Shown: one piece after another, positions 37,480 through 50,030 of the stretch
Numbering within the stretch: position 1 is the stretch's first letter
Layout: each line of letters begins with the position of its first letter
From: Prinia subflava
Taxonomy: Eukaryota; Chordata; Aves; Passeriformes; Cisticolidae
Direction of reading: 5' to 3'
Length of the DNA stretch: 64,000 bases
Assembly: GCF_021018805.1 (NCBI RefSeq)
Contig: NC_086247.1
Span: 120,067,094-120,131,093 of the forward strand
Made by a program: the position numbers and the translations under genes
The notes under the pieces: model-generated
What the model saw: only the letters and a program-made list of their open reading frames with translations
What the model was told of the DNA's origin: nothing
Databases searched by the model: none

Positions 37480-39850
37480 TTTCTTTCAGTGTCTACTACT
37501 GCTAGGAAAATAGCTGCATGGAGCATTAATGCTGATGCACACAGTCTGATCCACTCGTCTTCATTCTTGCCAGTGCTTGTGGGAGAGGGGGTGGAGGAGG
37601 AGGAGGAGGGAATTATTATTCTGCTGCTGACACAGGGAGAATGAGAGTGGCTTGGTGCAACAGAAGATTATGTTCCCTGAGGATAAACAAACAGAAGGAG
37701 ATAAATTAGTAGAGAGGATAATCCTGTTAATATGTGCTTTCCTTAATTCTGATCCAGTTTTTCAAAATGTTTGATTTCACAGAGGTTAGAAATTTAATTA
37801 ATACCTGTAAATCATCTCTTCAAGTTTATCTTTTAGATTGTGTAGTAGTGTTTCGAGTTGACATTTGAAATGCACAATTTTGCTTATAAACAGGAATTGT
37901 AAGTAGTAATATGAATATCACATGAGAGGAAAAATAATAATGTGCACATCACCATGCCTTCCTTAATTCAAAAAAAAAAAAACCAAAAAAACCCCCACAA
38001 CTTTGGTTCCCTGGACTTGTGCAGCTTATTCCTTGCAGTCTTCTTGTTGCTTTTTCAGCAGAAGCTGAGCCATTGTGATATTTATCTGAATTCAAACAAG
38101 GCTAATTAAAAGAGCTGCTGACAGTTGTTGTGATCTGACTTTGACTGGAGCTTGATGGTCATTATGGGTAAATAATGAACTAGGTCTGCAAATGTAGCAG
38201 CTGCCAACTTGGGATAGAAGAACAGCTATTGCGTCCAATTTAAGGATCTATCGACCGCTTCCCTTTTCCCTGCAGATCTTCTTCCTAGCAGAAAACTAAT
38301 GTTTTATACTGCTTTGTTTTGTGGTTTCAGCTATTTCTGATATAGTCTATAATTTCCTCTTAAATATTTAACCTAGTCCATTATTAGCTTTCAGAGTTAA
38401 CAACTTTTCCATTGGGCTTTCTTTGCATTTTTGTTTTGTTTTGTGGGTGGGTTTTTGCTGTTTGTTTTTATGTACAATGTAACTGCTTAAATAATGATGA
38501 TCATGTGTATTTAATTTGCCTGTTGCTGCAGAATAGAAATCCACTATTTTTTTTTCTCTGCACAGCCATAATCTCACAAATTGTATAATTCAATTATGCT
38601 GTAAAAGAGATGTTTCTACTTCCTTAACCGTGGTTTTGTCTGGATTAATATTTGAGTGCTTGTTGTATAAATCTTGAAATCACTGACCTGAACCTCCATT
38701 TCCATTTTTGCTCAAAAATCACTAGCTTATGAGGTACAGTGATGCAAAGCTCTATTTGTCAGAAGAGAGAAACAGCAATGACTTTCATTAAGGGGCACTT
38801 CCAAGTACGTTGTCGCTTCATCATGAGCTTTGCCTTGTCCCATTAGCAAGTAGGAATGGTACCTTAAAGGGAAAATGGCAAATTTTAATAATAGATTAAT
38901 TCAACTTTCTTCTAGAATCCCTGGCATTATAAATGCAGTACAAACCACAGAATTTGATATACAGAAGAACTTAGTGCATCTACCCAGCGTTTGCTCAGCT
39001 AAAATTAGAAAAGGCAGCGTGCATTATGTAAAATGTACAGAGGCACTTGTGCATTAGTGCATAATGCAGCAGAACTAGGGATCTTGCTGGGAAGAAATGA
39101 TCCCAAGCGTGCCCTAAAAGACAAGTCTTGCTTTGAGATATAATGATGAAAAATTGCCCATTTATTTGTGTCTTTGCGTTTCAGCAAAAACGAAACTTGG
39201 ACTCATTGACTGTCGTGCTACCGCAGGGGTTTTGTGCAGGTTTGTGTGCGTCCGCGGGCACGGGCGTTTCTGTGCCTGCTAGGAAAGGCCAGCAATACGT
39301 TAACAAGGGGTTATGTTATGCTGGTTTATGTTAAACCAGATCACCCCCTAACATGTGCAGAGCCATTCATCTGTGTCACCAAAACCCAAGAGAACATCTG
39401 ACATGGACTTCGAAACAGAAACAGTGATCACTTACAAATCAAACATGGCACGCTCTAAACCGATTGTGCACGGCAATCTTTTCGAGAAAGGACAACTAAT
39501 TGAACATGATAAAGTGTAAAGTTAATTAACACCCTTAAATTTGTTGATTACTTTCACGGGATTATATTGTTCGTTGAGGAGCAGCTTTCTGTCCCAGCTG
39601 TCGCCTTTTTAGCGAATGTCGCTGGTAAACAATAGAGACACCATAACAAGTCGTAAATGGTCCCTGTGACAGCAGCCCCTTGTGAGGCTGCATCTGTAGA
39701 AAATGATTAGAACAATTGCATTTTAAAGACGGCTCACATTGCAGCCCGGTCCCATCGGCCCTCTTCTTTATCTCTGCTGATGGCAGACTGGTTAAAACAT
39801 TTAAGTTCTTTTGAGTAAATTCAGTGATTTACTGTGTTTTAGTTATACGG
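37480..39850. promoter_or_regulatory. Candidate cluster of conserved non-coding elements
   Basis: The most CNE-like part of the window. It is non-repetitive, has no coding frame, and has locally more CpG than the surrounding intron (for example several CpGs in 39449-39485 and 39555-39655). Motif-like words include GATAAACAAACAG (FOX-like, about 37682), a TAAATAATGA homeodomain-like site (about 38170), TTAATTAAC (about 39522), GTAAACAATAG (FOX/SOX-like, about 39625) and TCGTAAA (posterior-HOX type, 39651-39657). In human, HIBADH lies next to EVX1-HOXA, and distal HOXA enhancers are known around this side of the cluster. Function and conservation are inferred, not observed. Confidence 0.45.
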
Positions 39851-40314
39851 CAGCAGAATAGCTTCATAGGTCTAGCTTTGATGCTGATTTTTATAATAGG
39901 GAGAAGCACAAGCTCTTGGAGTGGTGGTGTGCTGTGGGGTTTTTTCCTGAGTCTGTTCCATTTACCTGTTTCCTGGAAATAGATTGGTGATGGCAGACAT
40001 TATCTAAGAAGCAAGTAGAAAAAATTGATATCCTATTTATGCTTTATAAAATAACTAGTCTCTTCATGGTTATTTTAAATTTGTAGTATGGTTTTAAATA
40101 TTCTTTTATTTCCAGTAGGGATTTATAGCTGATATTTGCCTGTACATGCCTTTTAATTGGTTTTGGATTTATATATGTAGCAAAACAATAGTAACCTTTT
40201 CAGTTAATCTTTCCTTGTGTATCTTGGTTACTTTCCGTGAGCTGCAAAGACAAAGTATTTGGTGTGAACTGGCAGGTACTTAAAAAAATGTGCTTAGTCC
40301 TTAAAAATACGCAC

Positions 40315-40513
40315 TCACACAAGGTACACAGATGCAGCCTCTCAAGCTCAGCCTATCAGGAAGAGAGCAAACATGACAAGAACCTGCTTGTTTGAGGCAG
40401 CTACAGTTGCTTAAACTGCATTAAAAAAATCAGAATAAAAGACTAGTGTTCTCTTGCACTTCCCAAAGTGGAACAGGCAAAACCTCAACTCCTGTGCTTG
40501 AAGGTGCAACATC
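40315..40513 (+). repeat. Left arm of 199-bp perfect inverted repeat (IR2)
   Basis: All 199 bases are the exact reverse complement of 41749-41947, and identity ends sharply on both sides. The arm has unique-looking sequence with no transposon hallmarks. Perfect identity over 199 bp implies a very recent event, ongoing gene conversion, or an assembly artefact. Confidence 0.95.
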
Positions 40514-41748
40514 ATAAAACAAGATAGGGGATTAAGACTCTAGCAATGTTCTTCTTGGTTTTTTTACTCTAGTTTAGATCACAGAATTAGTTTTTTAAAT
40601 TACGACTAAATGTTGAGTAGAAAATAACAAAACAGATGATTTTTTGCTGAAGCTTCTTGATATTAGGGCCTACATCTCCTGCTTGTCCTTCAGAGACTCT
40701 GAAACAGGTCCGTTCGTATAATTTTGGTCTCCGCTTGGTCAGCAATGAATTTTTTTATCTGCAGGTGCAGTACAACCACAAGTGGTTTAAATATATTGGT
40801 ACAGGGATGTGCTTGGGTGCATTGTCTTTCCAGCAGTGTTGCTGTTTTCAGCATTGCCACTGTGGTGTTGCTGTAATGTGTAGCATTAAAATATCACTTC
40901 TTTTTAACTTATCTGCCCTCTATTCTTACAGAAATGTAATAAAGCTGAAACAAAAATCAGATACTTTCATATAACACTTTTACATTAACATCTCTTTTCT
41001 AGCAAATTGTGTTCTTAATGATAAGCAAATTGTGTTCTTAATGATAAGCAAACTGATAGAAACTAAGCAGTTTTAATGATGTAGCTATAGAGCTAAGACC
41101 TTTCTGGGCTTTTTTTGGAACTGGAAACCACAGTGGCATATGTCAAGACTTTTTGCAGCAACATGAAATACTGTTTAAACAGCAGAGGAAAGTGAATATG
41201 GAAGGGCAGCGTATCTGTCAAACAAGGCTGTGTGGCCTTGATGCTAAAACTTGAGGTCATCTTCAGGCTGTTCCATGGTAGCTGCAACCAGTTGCTGTTG
41301 TCATGTGAGGGCTCCTAAGTCTCCCTTCCTATTTTTGTCTAAAATGTTGAACTTAAGAACTGCTCTGTAGCAGATCCATTAACTGAGCAATCCATTAACA
41401 ATCGAATGAGAAGCACCTGGATTGAACTTGCCCCCCAAGTAGCACAGCCATATGTGACAAAATACTTTGACGTGCAGTTCTTTATGTACCTCTGTTGATA
41501 AAAAAAAAACCCCATAGTTTTGCAGATCTTCATCCAAAACCTGCTAGTGCTCATGTGGGAAACCTATCTCCAAGTGGGTATTGCTTACTGCAGTGCTACA
41601 CTGTAATTTCTCACCATATTTTTTCCCAGAGTAGATCTCTTACATTTTTCTGCAATCCTTGTCCTGTCAGTTTATATCTCTGGGACAAACTCTGGTGCTG
41701 TTGTGACCAACAGACTTGGAGTTGATCTGCTCTGTGGGATCTCTGTGG
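40514..41748. other. 1,235-bp spacer between IR2 arms
   Basis: No recognisable gene or transposase. It contains a perfect two-copy tandem duplication of 23 bp (41001-41046). If IR2 marks a staggered-break inversion, this spacer is the inverted segment. Confidence 0.6.
41001..41046. repeat. Two-copy 23-bp tandem duplication
   Basis: 41001-41023 is repeated exactly at 41024-41046. A partial third start (AGCAAA) follows. It lies inside the IR2 spacer and so adds to the signs of local rearrangement. Confidence 0.95.
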
Positions 41749-41947
41749 GATGTTGCACCTTCAAGCACAGGAGTTGAGGTTTTGCCTGTTCCACTTTGGG
41801 AAGTGCAAGAGAACACTAGTCTTTTATTCTGATTTTTTTAATGCAGTTTAAGCAACTGTAGCTGCCTCAAACAAGCAGGTTCTTGTCATGTTTGCTCTCT
41901 TCCTGATAGGCTGAGCTTGAGAGGCTGCATCTGTGTACCTTGTGTGA
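41749..41947 (-). repeat. Right arm of 199-bp perfect inverted repeat (IR2)
   Basis: Exact reverse complement of 40315-40513. The sequence just outside each arm does not match its partner. Confidence 0.95.
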
Positions 41948-43253
41948 CAAACTTGCAGGATTCTGTACACAGGTGAGGGTTATCATCCTAGAGAAACCAA
42001 GACTGCAGCCATGGGCTCCATCAGTCTTGCTTTGCAGCAGAGGAGGAAATCTTAACACATGCTAATTGTAGATACAATTTCTCTGAAAACTATTCCCCAA
42101 GGATGTGAAGAGACTTTTTGTATTTTAGAAAGAACAGATAGATTTTAAATGACTTCTGACTCTCACAGCAGCAGTACATAAAACATTATCATAGGTGGTA
42201 AGACTTCTTTAAAAAATTCAAAATATGAGAATAATAGTTAGCATAAGTTAAGTTACATTAGCTGCTCTGCATCTCCATTGCTCTCTTTAGTGTTAAAAAC
42301 TGATAATACTTAACTGGCTTGTGTTGTTGTATGGAAGCTGTGATTGTGAAAGAAAGCTATGCATTCTTGTATAATGATTTTTTTAAAATTTCTATTTTTA
42401 GCTGAAGTTACAGTTCTTGTACTCCCAGACTCCGTGCCAATTTTTTTTAATTGCCAGTCTTAAAAATGTTCTGTGTTGCTCATTTGATTCTGATAAAATA
42501 GCAGATAGTTGGCAAGGACCCTAGATGATAAAATCTCCCATGAAGTAAATAGGTTTTTGTTTTTAAAACAAGAATTTTCCAAGCCTTCTGCATTATAAAA
42601 CAAATTGCTCTCTTTTTTCCTACTTAACTAATTTATTTTTGCTTCTTGAGATGTGTTTGAACAAGTGAGAGAGTGCAGCTGTCAGAAGATTAACCAGCTG
42701 AAAACTATTGTCAGCATTAATTTTGCTCTAATAAATGAATCTCTGAAGCTATTTAGCAGTCTGTAATCTAGATACAAGGCTATTGACCTATGATGGATAG
42801 TACTGGATTTTGTTTGTAAGCTTTGACTTAAATTGTCTACTTAATTTGTTGCAGGTCAGATCACAGGATTAGTGGTAAAGGCCATTATGTGGTTTGAATA
42901 AAAATAGCTAGAGGAATGGAATGAAAATCATTGTGTTTATTAATGTAGCAATCTTTGTGGTCATGTACATAGTGAGCTGGTAGCCAAAAAGACAACAATG
43001 ACCTGTTTGTGCTAGCTAGTTTGGACTTTGCTCTTAGCCCAGTTCCTGTGAGTGTCCTGGAGAGGAGTTCTTCACGTGAGATCAAGGATTGGCTGAAAGT
43101 TGGGTGTCTCTCAACCTGGGCAGGAACATCTTCACTACTATATATGTATTTCAGTACCTCACCAGTGTTCTGTATACAGACCAATTGTTTTATTGAAGCT
43201 ATGGGTCTGAGTTCTTCTGGATGCTGCAGTTCCACACTTAACAGCACAAAAAA
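41948..43253. other. Intronic DNA, nothing recognised
   Basis: AT-rich non-coding sequence between IR2 and the CR1 at 43.25 kb. Only short unrecognised frames occur. Confidence 0.55.
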
Positions 43254-43708
43254 GACACAGATTTACTGGAGTGAGTCCAGCTAAGGACCATGAAGATGGC
43301 AAAGGGTCTGGAGTATCCTTCATATGAGAAGAGACTGAGAGAGCTGAGACTGTTTAGCATGAGGGGAAAGCGCAGCAAGGACCTTATCAATGTGTATAAA
43401 GACCTGATGGGAGAGAGTTAAGTAAGGGAGCTACACTCTTCTCAGTAATGCCCAGTGACAGGAGGCACAAATCAAAACTCACAAAATCCCATCTGAAGCA
43501 CAAGAAAACACTTCTTTTGCTGTGAGGGTTGGCAAACAGTGGAAGAAGTTGCCTAGAGAGGCTGTGGGGTCTCCATCCTTGGAGATACTTGAAAGCTGAC
43601 TGGACACAGTGCTGGGCAACATGCTTCAGCTGGCCCTCCTTGAACAGGGGGGTTGAAAGATCTTGAGAGGTCACTTCCAACTCCAGAAATCCTGTGATTC
43701 TAGGTTCT
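43254..43708 (+). mobile_element. CR1 LINE 3' fragment
   Basis: A sense-strand CR1 3' segment. It contains 'ggagtgagtccagc' followed by gaagatggcaaagg-like sequence, 'gagaagagactgagagagct', then 'cagtgacaggaggcacaaa', a 'ctccatccttggagatactt' block, 'tcacttccaactcc', and a decayed octamer tail ('cctgtgattctaggttct'). It is 5' truncated to about 450 bp, with stops in the reading frame, and is non-functional. Confidence 0.9.
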
Positions 43709-45118
43709 AATATAGGCTGAGCAGGTCTTTACTGGTTTTGCGTAACTGGTAGGTATTTAACCTTTTTGAGACTTTGATTTGTCAAATTTGTCTGAAATTC
43801 TTCAGTGACTTAAAAAGATGATATATCTTGAAAGGCAGGATAGGAAAAATAAACACTTGGGAGATACAGAAAGGGGCATTTGTGGGCATAGTCACACAGA
43901 ACAGTTGCACACAGAGAGAGCATCAAATGAATTTTTTATTGAAAAGCAAAAAAAATTCTACAAATTCTTCAGTGTGAAAAACTGCAGTGTAACTTGATGT
44001 TGTAAACAAAGTCCAAAACTGACCACTTGCTGAGCTGTAATACAGCACTTCAGAGCACTGTACCTAATTGAGCATGTTTAATTTGAAAGTCAGTTGTTAT
44101 CTGCAGCTGTACACCCTAACTGGCCTATGTTTGTTGCATAGCACAGAAAATTTATTGTGGCTATGCTTCTTGCCAGAGTGAAAATGAGTGAGGAAGCTGA
44201 TTTGTTCATCGGTTTAGGCTGAATTTTCCTAGCAGTTATACCTGTTAAATACTGGGGATGAGGAAGGGATATAAGAGTAATTCATGTTAGAATTATGCTT
44301 CTTTTAAGGAATAGAATATTTCATAGAGTGGAGATAATAAATATCACATGAAAAATTTGCCAGTGTTCTGCTTAGGAACTGTATATTCAAAGAACTGTGG
44401 TGTGTGTTTATTGAACTGTACTAAAGACAGGGCAGACTACAGGAATAAAACTGGGAATAGAGTGTGTGTATGTGAATGAATGATTTTTACATTGTCTTTA
44501 CATAGTAATTGTGTCATTGTATATGCATTAAGTTTATGTATGGGAAACTAACTTAAAGCTTCTCAGATTAAGGAGAATTTTGCATCAGATTAAGAACATC
44601 ATAAACTGCAGAAATTCAGAAGACTTGGTTTTATTTGCCTGTGTCTTTTAGCTGTTCAGTCATGTGAAAATTAAGAAGCATTGATAAAAATTAGCCTAGG
44701 TTTGGAAAGGTTGATAAAAGCAGTTCTTTGAGCAGTTGTTTGTTAATGGTTGTGTGTGAAGAGCAGTTTGGCAAAACAAATTTTATTTAGTAATTCAGAT
44801 ACAGTGAATTTTGTGGAGTGCAAAGTTGTAGGAAAAATCGATTGTTTCTTTGTATAAACTATAAAAAGTGCTGCCAGTTTTATGCAAGCTTTATGCTAGT
44901 GTGCCTGGAAGATAAGGTGGTTTTATCTCCATCAGATATTTGAGAATTTAGATTGCTGATCCTTGAGTACTGGGAATGTAGGGTTACTTTTACATAGAAT
45001 TTGAGAGGTTATTGTAGTTATTCATTTTGCATCTTCAGACCCTCACTGGTAAGAGAAACTGCCTAACTTTTTGAGGCTTTTTAATAGTGTTATTAAATCC
45101 AATGTTATCTTGATTCAG
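43709..45118. other. Intron immediately upstream of the first HIBADH exon seen
   Basis: Non-coding sequence ending in the splice acceptor ttgattcAG before 45119. No other exon, repeat family or RNA gene is recognised. Confidence 0.65.
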
Positions 45119-45252
45119 GTGTTGGAGCTGCTCGAGCTGGAAACCTTACTTTCATGGTTGGTGGAGTGGAACAAGAATTTAATGCTGCCAAAGAGTTGCT
45201 GACATGCATGGGTTCTAATGTGGTTTACTGTGGAGAGGTTGGAACCGGACAG
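45119..45252 (+). CDS. HIBADH: HIBADH coding exon (first of four in window): 3-hydroxyisobutyrate dehydrogenase, partial
   Basis: HIBADH is a mitochondrial-matrix, NAD+-dependent enzyme of valine catabolism that oxidises (S)-3-hydroxyisobutyrate to methylmalonate semialdehyde. This exon starts after AG with two bases of a glycine codon, completing the family's substrate-binding DAPVSGG segment (upstream part not in window). It then reads VGAARAGNLTFMVGG... and ends GEVGTGQ before donor gtaatg, a phase-0 junction. Length 134 nt. The translation is nearly identical to mammalian HIBADH as I recall it (for example human has 'AARSGNLTFMVGG'). The end of the exon begins the catalytic GxGxxxKxxxN motif that continues in the next exon. 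Exons for the presequence and Rossmann nucleotide-binding fold (about 160 residues) were not found in 1-45118 and should lie upstream of the window. Confidence 0.96.
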
Positions 45253-45795
45253 GTAATGCTTTCTGAAGGGCTAATAGCTATCTCAGTCTTTCCTTTTTCT
45301 GGCTTTTAATTTATTGCTGCCTACTCTTTTACTCTAGAACTAAATGCACGATAATATATCTTCATACTTGTTTGCTTGTCTCTAACCTTGTATTTGTAAA
45401 TAACGTCATGACACTTTTGTCCAGTATGTTGTGTAACTTAGCACCAAAATCTGACTGGTATTTCTCCACACTGGCTTATTGAGATTATACTTCTTAGGGG
45501 AGAGGCATTTTAATTTTGTTTGATCTAAATTTAGATTTACTGGATATTCTGAAGGACAAAGAACCCCTACAAGGCATGTGTACTAACTGAGCAGTACTAA
45601 GAAAAAAAGGTATTTTTTAATCTGTGAAAGAGCCATAGAGCAACTTTCATTAACTTTGTGCTATCACAGATCTGTGTTTACTCTAGAAGAAAGCTGCCAG
45701 AACATACTCGATCATATTTTCCTAGGCCTAGTTGATTCCTGTACATTAGTTCTATGAAAATGCGTAAACTAATGGATGATTTCACGTGTTTTCAG
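45253..45795 (+). other. HIBADH intron, 543 bp, phase 0
   Basis: A short GT-AG intron (gtaatg ... gtgttttcag) between two in-frame exons. Nothing else is recognised in it. Confidence 0.93.
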
Positions 45796-45872
45796 GCTGC
45801 AAAGATCTGCAACAACATGCTCTTGGCCATCAGTATGATTGGAACTGCTGAGGCTATGAATCTTGGAATCAG
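45796..45872 (+). CDS. HIBADH: HIBADH coding exon (second in window), catalytic-lysine exon
   Basis: This 77-nt exon encodes AAKICNNMLLAISMIGTAEA followed by MNLGI and two bases of an arginine codon. Joined to the preceding ...GTGQ it gives GTGQAAKICNN, the G-x3-K-x3-N motif in which the lysine is the catalytic residue of the beta-hydroxyacid dehydrogenase family. The segment begins the all-helical C-terminal domain. Acceptor is ttttcAG. The donor is AG|gttggt, weaker than consensus, but the split arginine codon (AG + A at 52838) restores the conserved reading, so the boundary is well supported. Confidence 0.96.
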
Positions 45873-48800
45873 GTTGGTTTGATTTCTGTGGTGGATTGAA
45901 CACCACAAAACCTTTTTTTCCATGTTTACAATTTTTATGTATTATGATTGACTTTTGCTGAGATGATGATTAAAAGAAATAGGTCAACTTTTTTCCAGTA
46001 GTTGTCTTACAAAGCCATGAACAGGCTAAAGGGATTATTTAAGTAAAGGAGGCTTTTTGAGCATGAGAATATTCTCTTGCATTGGCTGCATAGGTTTTTG
46101 CATTCTGCATCTGAAGTTAAGAGTTTATTTGTTCTGCTGTAGTGCAGTGTACAATAATGTTTGTCTTTCATTATAAATATCCAGAGCTAATATAGAGGTA
46201 AGTTTTTGTTTGTATTCTTAGCTAATGTACAGTTTATTCAGAATATTATACTCCCATATGGCTCTCACTGGCTTTGTATATTTCTTGAATTGTTCCAAGA
46301 TATATTGTAAAGTGAAACTTCTACTATGTTGTGTATATCAAATTAAGATGAAAGCATAAAACAGAACACCTACCTTTCTTTGACTGTGAGAGCACTTTGT
46401 CCTAATTGCCAAAACTCCTAGTTTGTCAAAAAGCTGCAGTATGCTCCACTACACTGTTGCTGATGCTGAGACTACCATTTCTTTTCTAGCATGTAATACA
46501 TCTAACTTTTAAGTGACATCATATTTGAGGAAAAATACTTTTATTTTCCAGTTGTGATGTATTTATTCTGCTGTTGTCTTTGTAATTTTGTTTTATTTTT
46601 CAATAGACTGCATGCAAGTACCAATTCAGTATCAAGGCATTTGAACTTTTAATAAATTCCAGATCAAAATAATTTGTGAATTTATAGACGAGAAGTCCCA
46701 TGTTTGAAGAGATTATCTTGTAATTGTGTATCTTGTAGGGGCTTTTCATTCATTATTTATCTGCACAGTTGCATCCTTAAAATTTGTCTGCTAAAATTAC
46801 ACATACTTATCAACTGGGCTCCACTGTGTTCATGTGGATTTGATACACTGTAAAAACAGCAAGAGGGCATCAAATGCTTAAATAAATAAAAAAGAACACC
46901 TACATATGCACACATACGCAAGACAATGTAATGGATTCACATTTCCTCTTAATTACCATATCAAGATGCAGTTGTTTTATTGAATTGCCCTTGTCTCAGA
47001 TGTTAGACTGTCTTGACCTATTAAGTTGTCATGTTGTAATTGAGATAAAAGAGGAATTTGCTTTGCATCAGTGCTAATTGGTTTATCAATATCCTGTACC
47101 ATTTACATTTTAAAATTGAGGGTTTGTAATATACTGAAGCATGTCTGCATCAAGCCATAATAAAACCAGTAGCATTGTTTACAACATTTGTAATCCATTC
47201 TTATCCAGAAAGCTTCCATTGGGTTCTGCTTTAAGTCGTGATTCACTTAATAAAGCATATGCAACTAATTTTTTGTTATAGTTTTATCTACATTTGTAGG
47301 AATGACTAAAACAAAATGAAGAGGTTTGGAAGAGGGGTATTCTGGGCGTGTAAGCCCTGTGAGAAGAGCAAGTTAGTGTCTGCAGTCACTGTAGCTTGAA
47401 GGTGTTTGTAATTTTTTTCCTTTCCAGTTTAAACTTTGGCTGACTCTGTATTCAGCATTTGTGAGCAAAAATACAGTGTGAAGTAACAATATATAAGCCT
47501 CCCTACCCTACAGTTGTGGTTATCAAGAAGGAACTATATTTACCATAGAAGAAACCTGCTGATTTTAAACCAGAGTATAGAAAGAGCAGAATCTCATTTA
47601 GTCAAAAACTGCATGAAGTTTAAGACATGAAGTTAAAGTCTTACGAAGTAATTTAGAACTCTTGCATTGATTTGAATTTTGTGTGATTTAAATCTTGAGA
47701 AGATGAGTTGTGCTTATAACTATAATAAGAGCTTTTCACGTGGAGTGTGTGAAGATTTCTGAGTTCGAAGTTTACAGTTGTCATTCTAATTATTAGAAGT
47801 TTTGCTATATTAACAAGTTTAGAAGGTTTGCTATATTAATCAGGAATTTTTTTTCTATTCTAAAGCTCAAAGGATAGTGTGGCTGCCACTCTGAAGAGAG
47901 TAGGAAACTGAACTTGATTTACTGGATTGATGCTTATCTGGTGAAGAAAGTGTGACTTTGCCTTAATAATGGTGGTAAAGGATACTGAAAATCTAAAAAT
48001 TTAGAATAGGAATTGTGTAACTCAGATGTGTTCTTAACTTTCAGATAGAATATAAAATGTCTTTATGTCACACATTGTGTATATCTGCTACATCATTTAA
48101 ATGAAGTTCTAGGGACTTTGAATAATTAATTATTCAAAATACTGCTGTCTGAACTAGATGTAACTACAAAATCATATTACAATACCTTCCATAAACCAAT
48201 ATATACGCTGAACTTAAGTCTTCAAAACAGTGTTATATTAATTCTATTAATAAGCCACTTCTCTAATGTTTTCATAAACCATACAGTCCAAATTTTCATT
48301 TTCTGAAGCAAAGTGACTGATTTACTAATTTCAGATTTTTAAATTATTGAGGTTTTTTTATATTTGAAATTATAGAATTTTTCCAAACTTCAACATCAGT
48401 AGCAAATAGAATGTGGTGAGGAGGAAAGAAAACTGACACTAATGAACAAAAATTCCACAATAAACTCCCAGAAAAATAGGCCAGATTGCTATGTAATTTT
48501 GCATTTATATTTCATTTGCTTTACTTGAACATCATTTTCATTTACTAAGGAAGATGACCATTTTTACTGGGAGTTATTTGGATTAAATTGCATAAATACT
48601 TTTTAAAAATATTCCCATCCTTAGTTCTGACCAATGAAATGTTTGTTACGGTCAGTTTTTCCATTACTTTCCTGATGATTTATGAATGTTACTAGTAAAA
48701 GTTTAAAGGTGTGGCAGACATTGCGGAAATTAATTCACATTGTCATTTATATTTTCTTTCTAGCATGTTAGTGCAACTTGTCAGAAGAAAAATATTGAGC

Positions 48801-49998
48801 ACATTTTGCTGGTACAGTTTTATGAGTAGCGTGCATATTGCAAAATACTAACTTACTGTGTCAAACTGACACACAGAGTACATAAGAACTACAAACATGA
48901 AGTGATACTGTTCACAGTCAGAAAATACTTTTCTTTTTCATTTTGCTGATCATCTCAGTGCCAGTAACTGTTCTACTGAGCCCTGAGCTCCAGTGAAACA
49001 ATTTCTAATACTAGCAAAATAAAGCTCAGAAATGAAATATTGCTGATACCTGGTTTGCATTTAGGTCAGGTGGAAGTTGCTGCCTGACAGACAGTTCACA
49101 GTCCCATCAGAAATAGCCAGCAAAGACTCAAGGAAGGGCTTATGTGGTGACACAAGACAGGACAAGGTTGCTTAATGTAGTTGGGATATAAGGGACCAGG
49201 AGAGCAGTAAGGGCTCTATGGCTATAACCTCACTGCAAAATCAATTTTTACTTCCAGTAGCAGAGAAAATTATCTCTATGAGAAGGGACTGAAGTGCCAC
49301 CCCAATTTATACCAAAAGCTGCAATACAGCTCCTTCCTAAGCAATTTTGCTCTATGGATTTGTGTCCACATTTGTGCCCCTTCGTTTTTTAGGTCAACAA
49401 AGTGAAAAGAACTTTTTCTTCTCGTGCTGAGCTTAAACGTAGTCTCAGTCTCTAGATCTGGTCACCCCTGAGCTATGGACATAAGACATAAACAGAAATG
49501 AGAGTTGACAGAGTAGGGAGGAGCATGTGCAACAGGCTGAGAAATAATTAGCCCTGGGCACATCCCCACTGCAAAGTTTAGAAAGAGTACCTTGAAAAGG
49601 AACTCCGAGGTGTGGTTCTGCTGTCTTTGGTATGGGACTTAAAGTTAAGTCTCATGAAGGTTAGTAATGATGCACTTACCTTGTTTGAAACACCCATGGC
49701 AAAGTAATTTTTAACTGTGGTAGAAGGATTGTACGGTTCTGCTTGAATATTTGCACCTTTGTACAGTGTTTACCCAAAGCACCTTGAGAGGGGAAGCTCA
49801 AGAGTGCAGCTACTTCAGGTGTTACACCTTAAAATGAGACCAGGCTGTATCTTTCTTGTGAGATACTATTTTTGTATCTGTTCCAGACTGAACTTTTGGA
49901 GGAGTGTATGAAAAATTCAGGCTGAGGCTTTATTAGTACTCAGCAAAACTCGAATTTTGAGCAGTGGCATGAAGGGATACTATTTTAACCTTTTTTTT

Positions 49999-50030
<32 letters not shown>

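Noticed and set aside
1..45118. Upstream HIBADH exons (presequence, Rossmann GLGxMG motif, DAPVSGG segment)
   Set aside because: I looked for the expected coding phrases and found none; the exons most likely lie before the window. A tBLASTn of HIBADH against this region would settle it.
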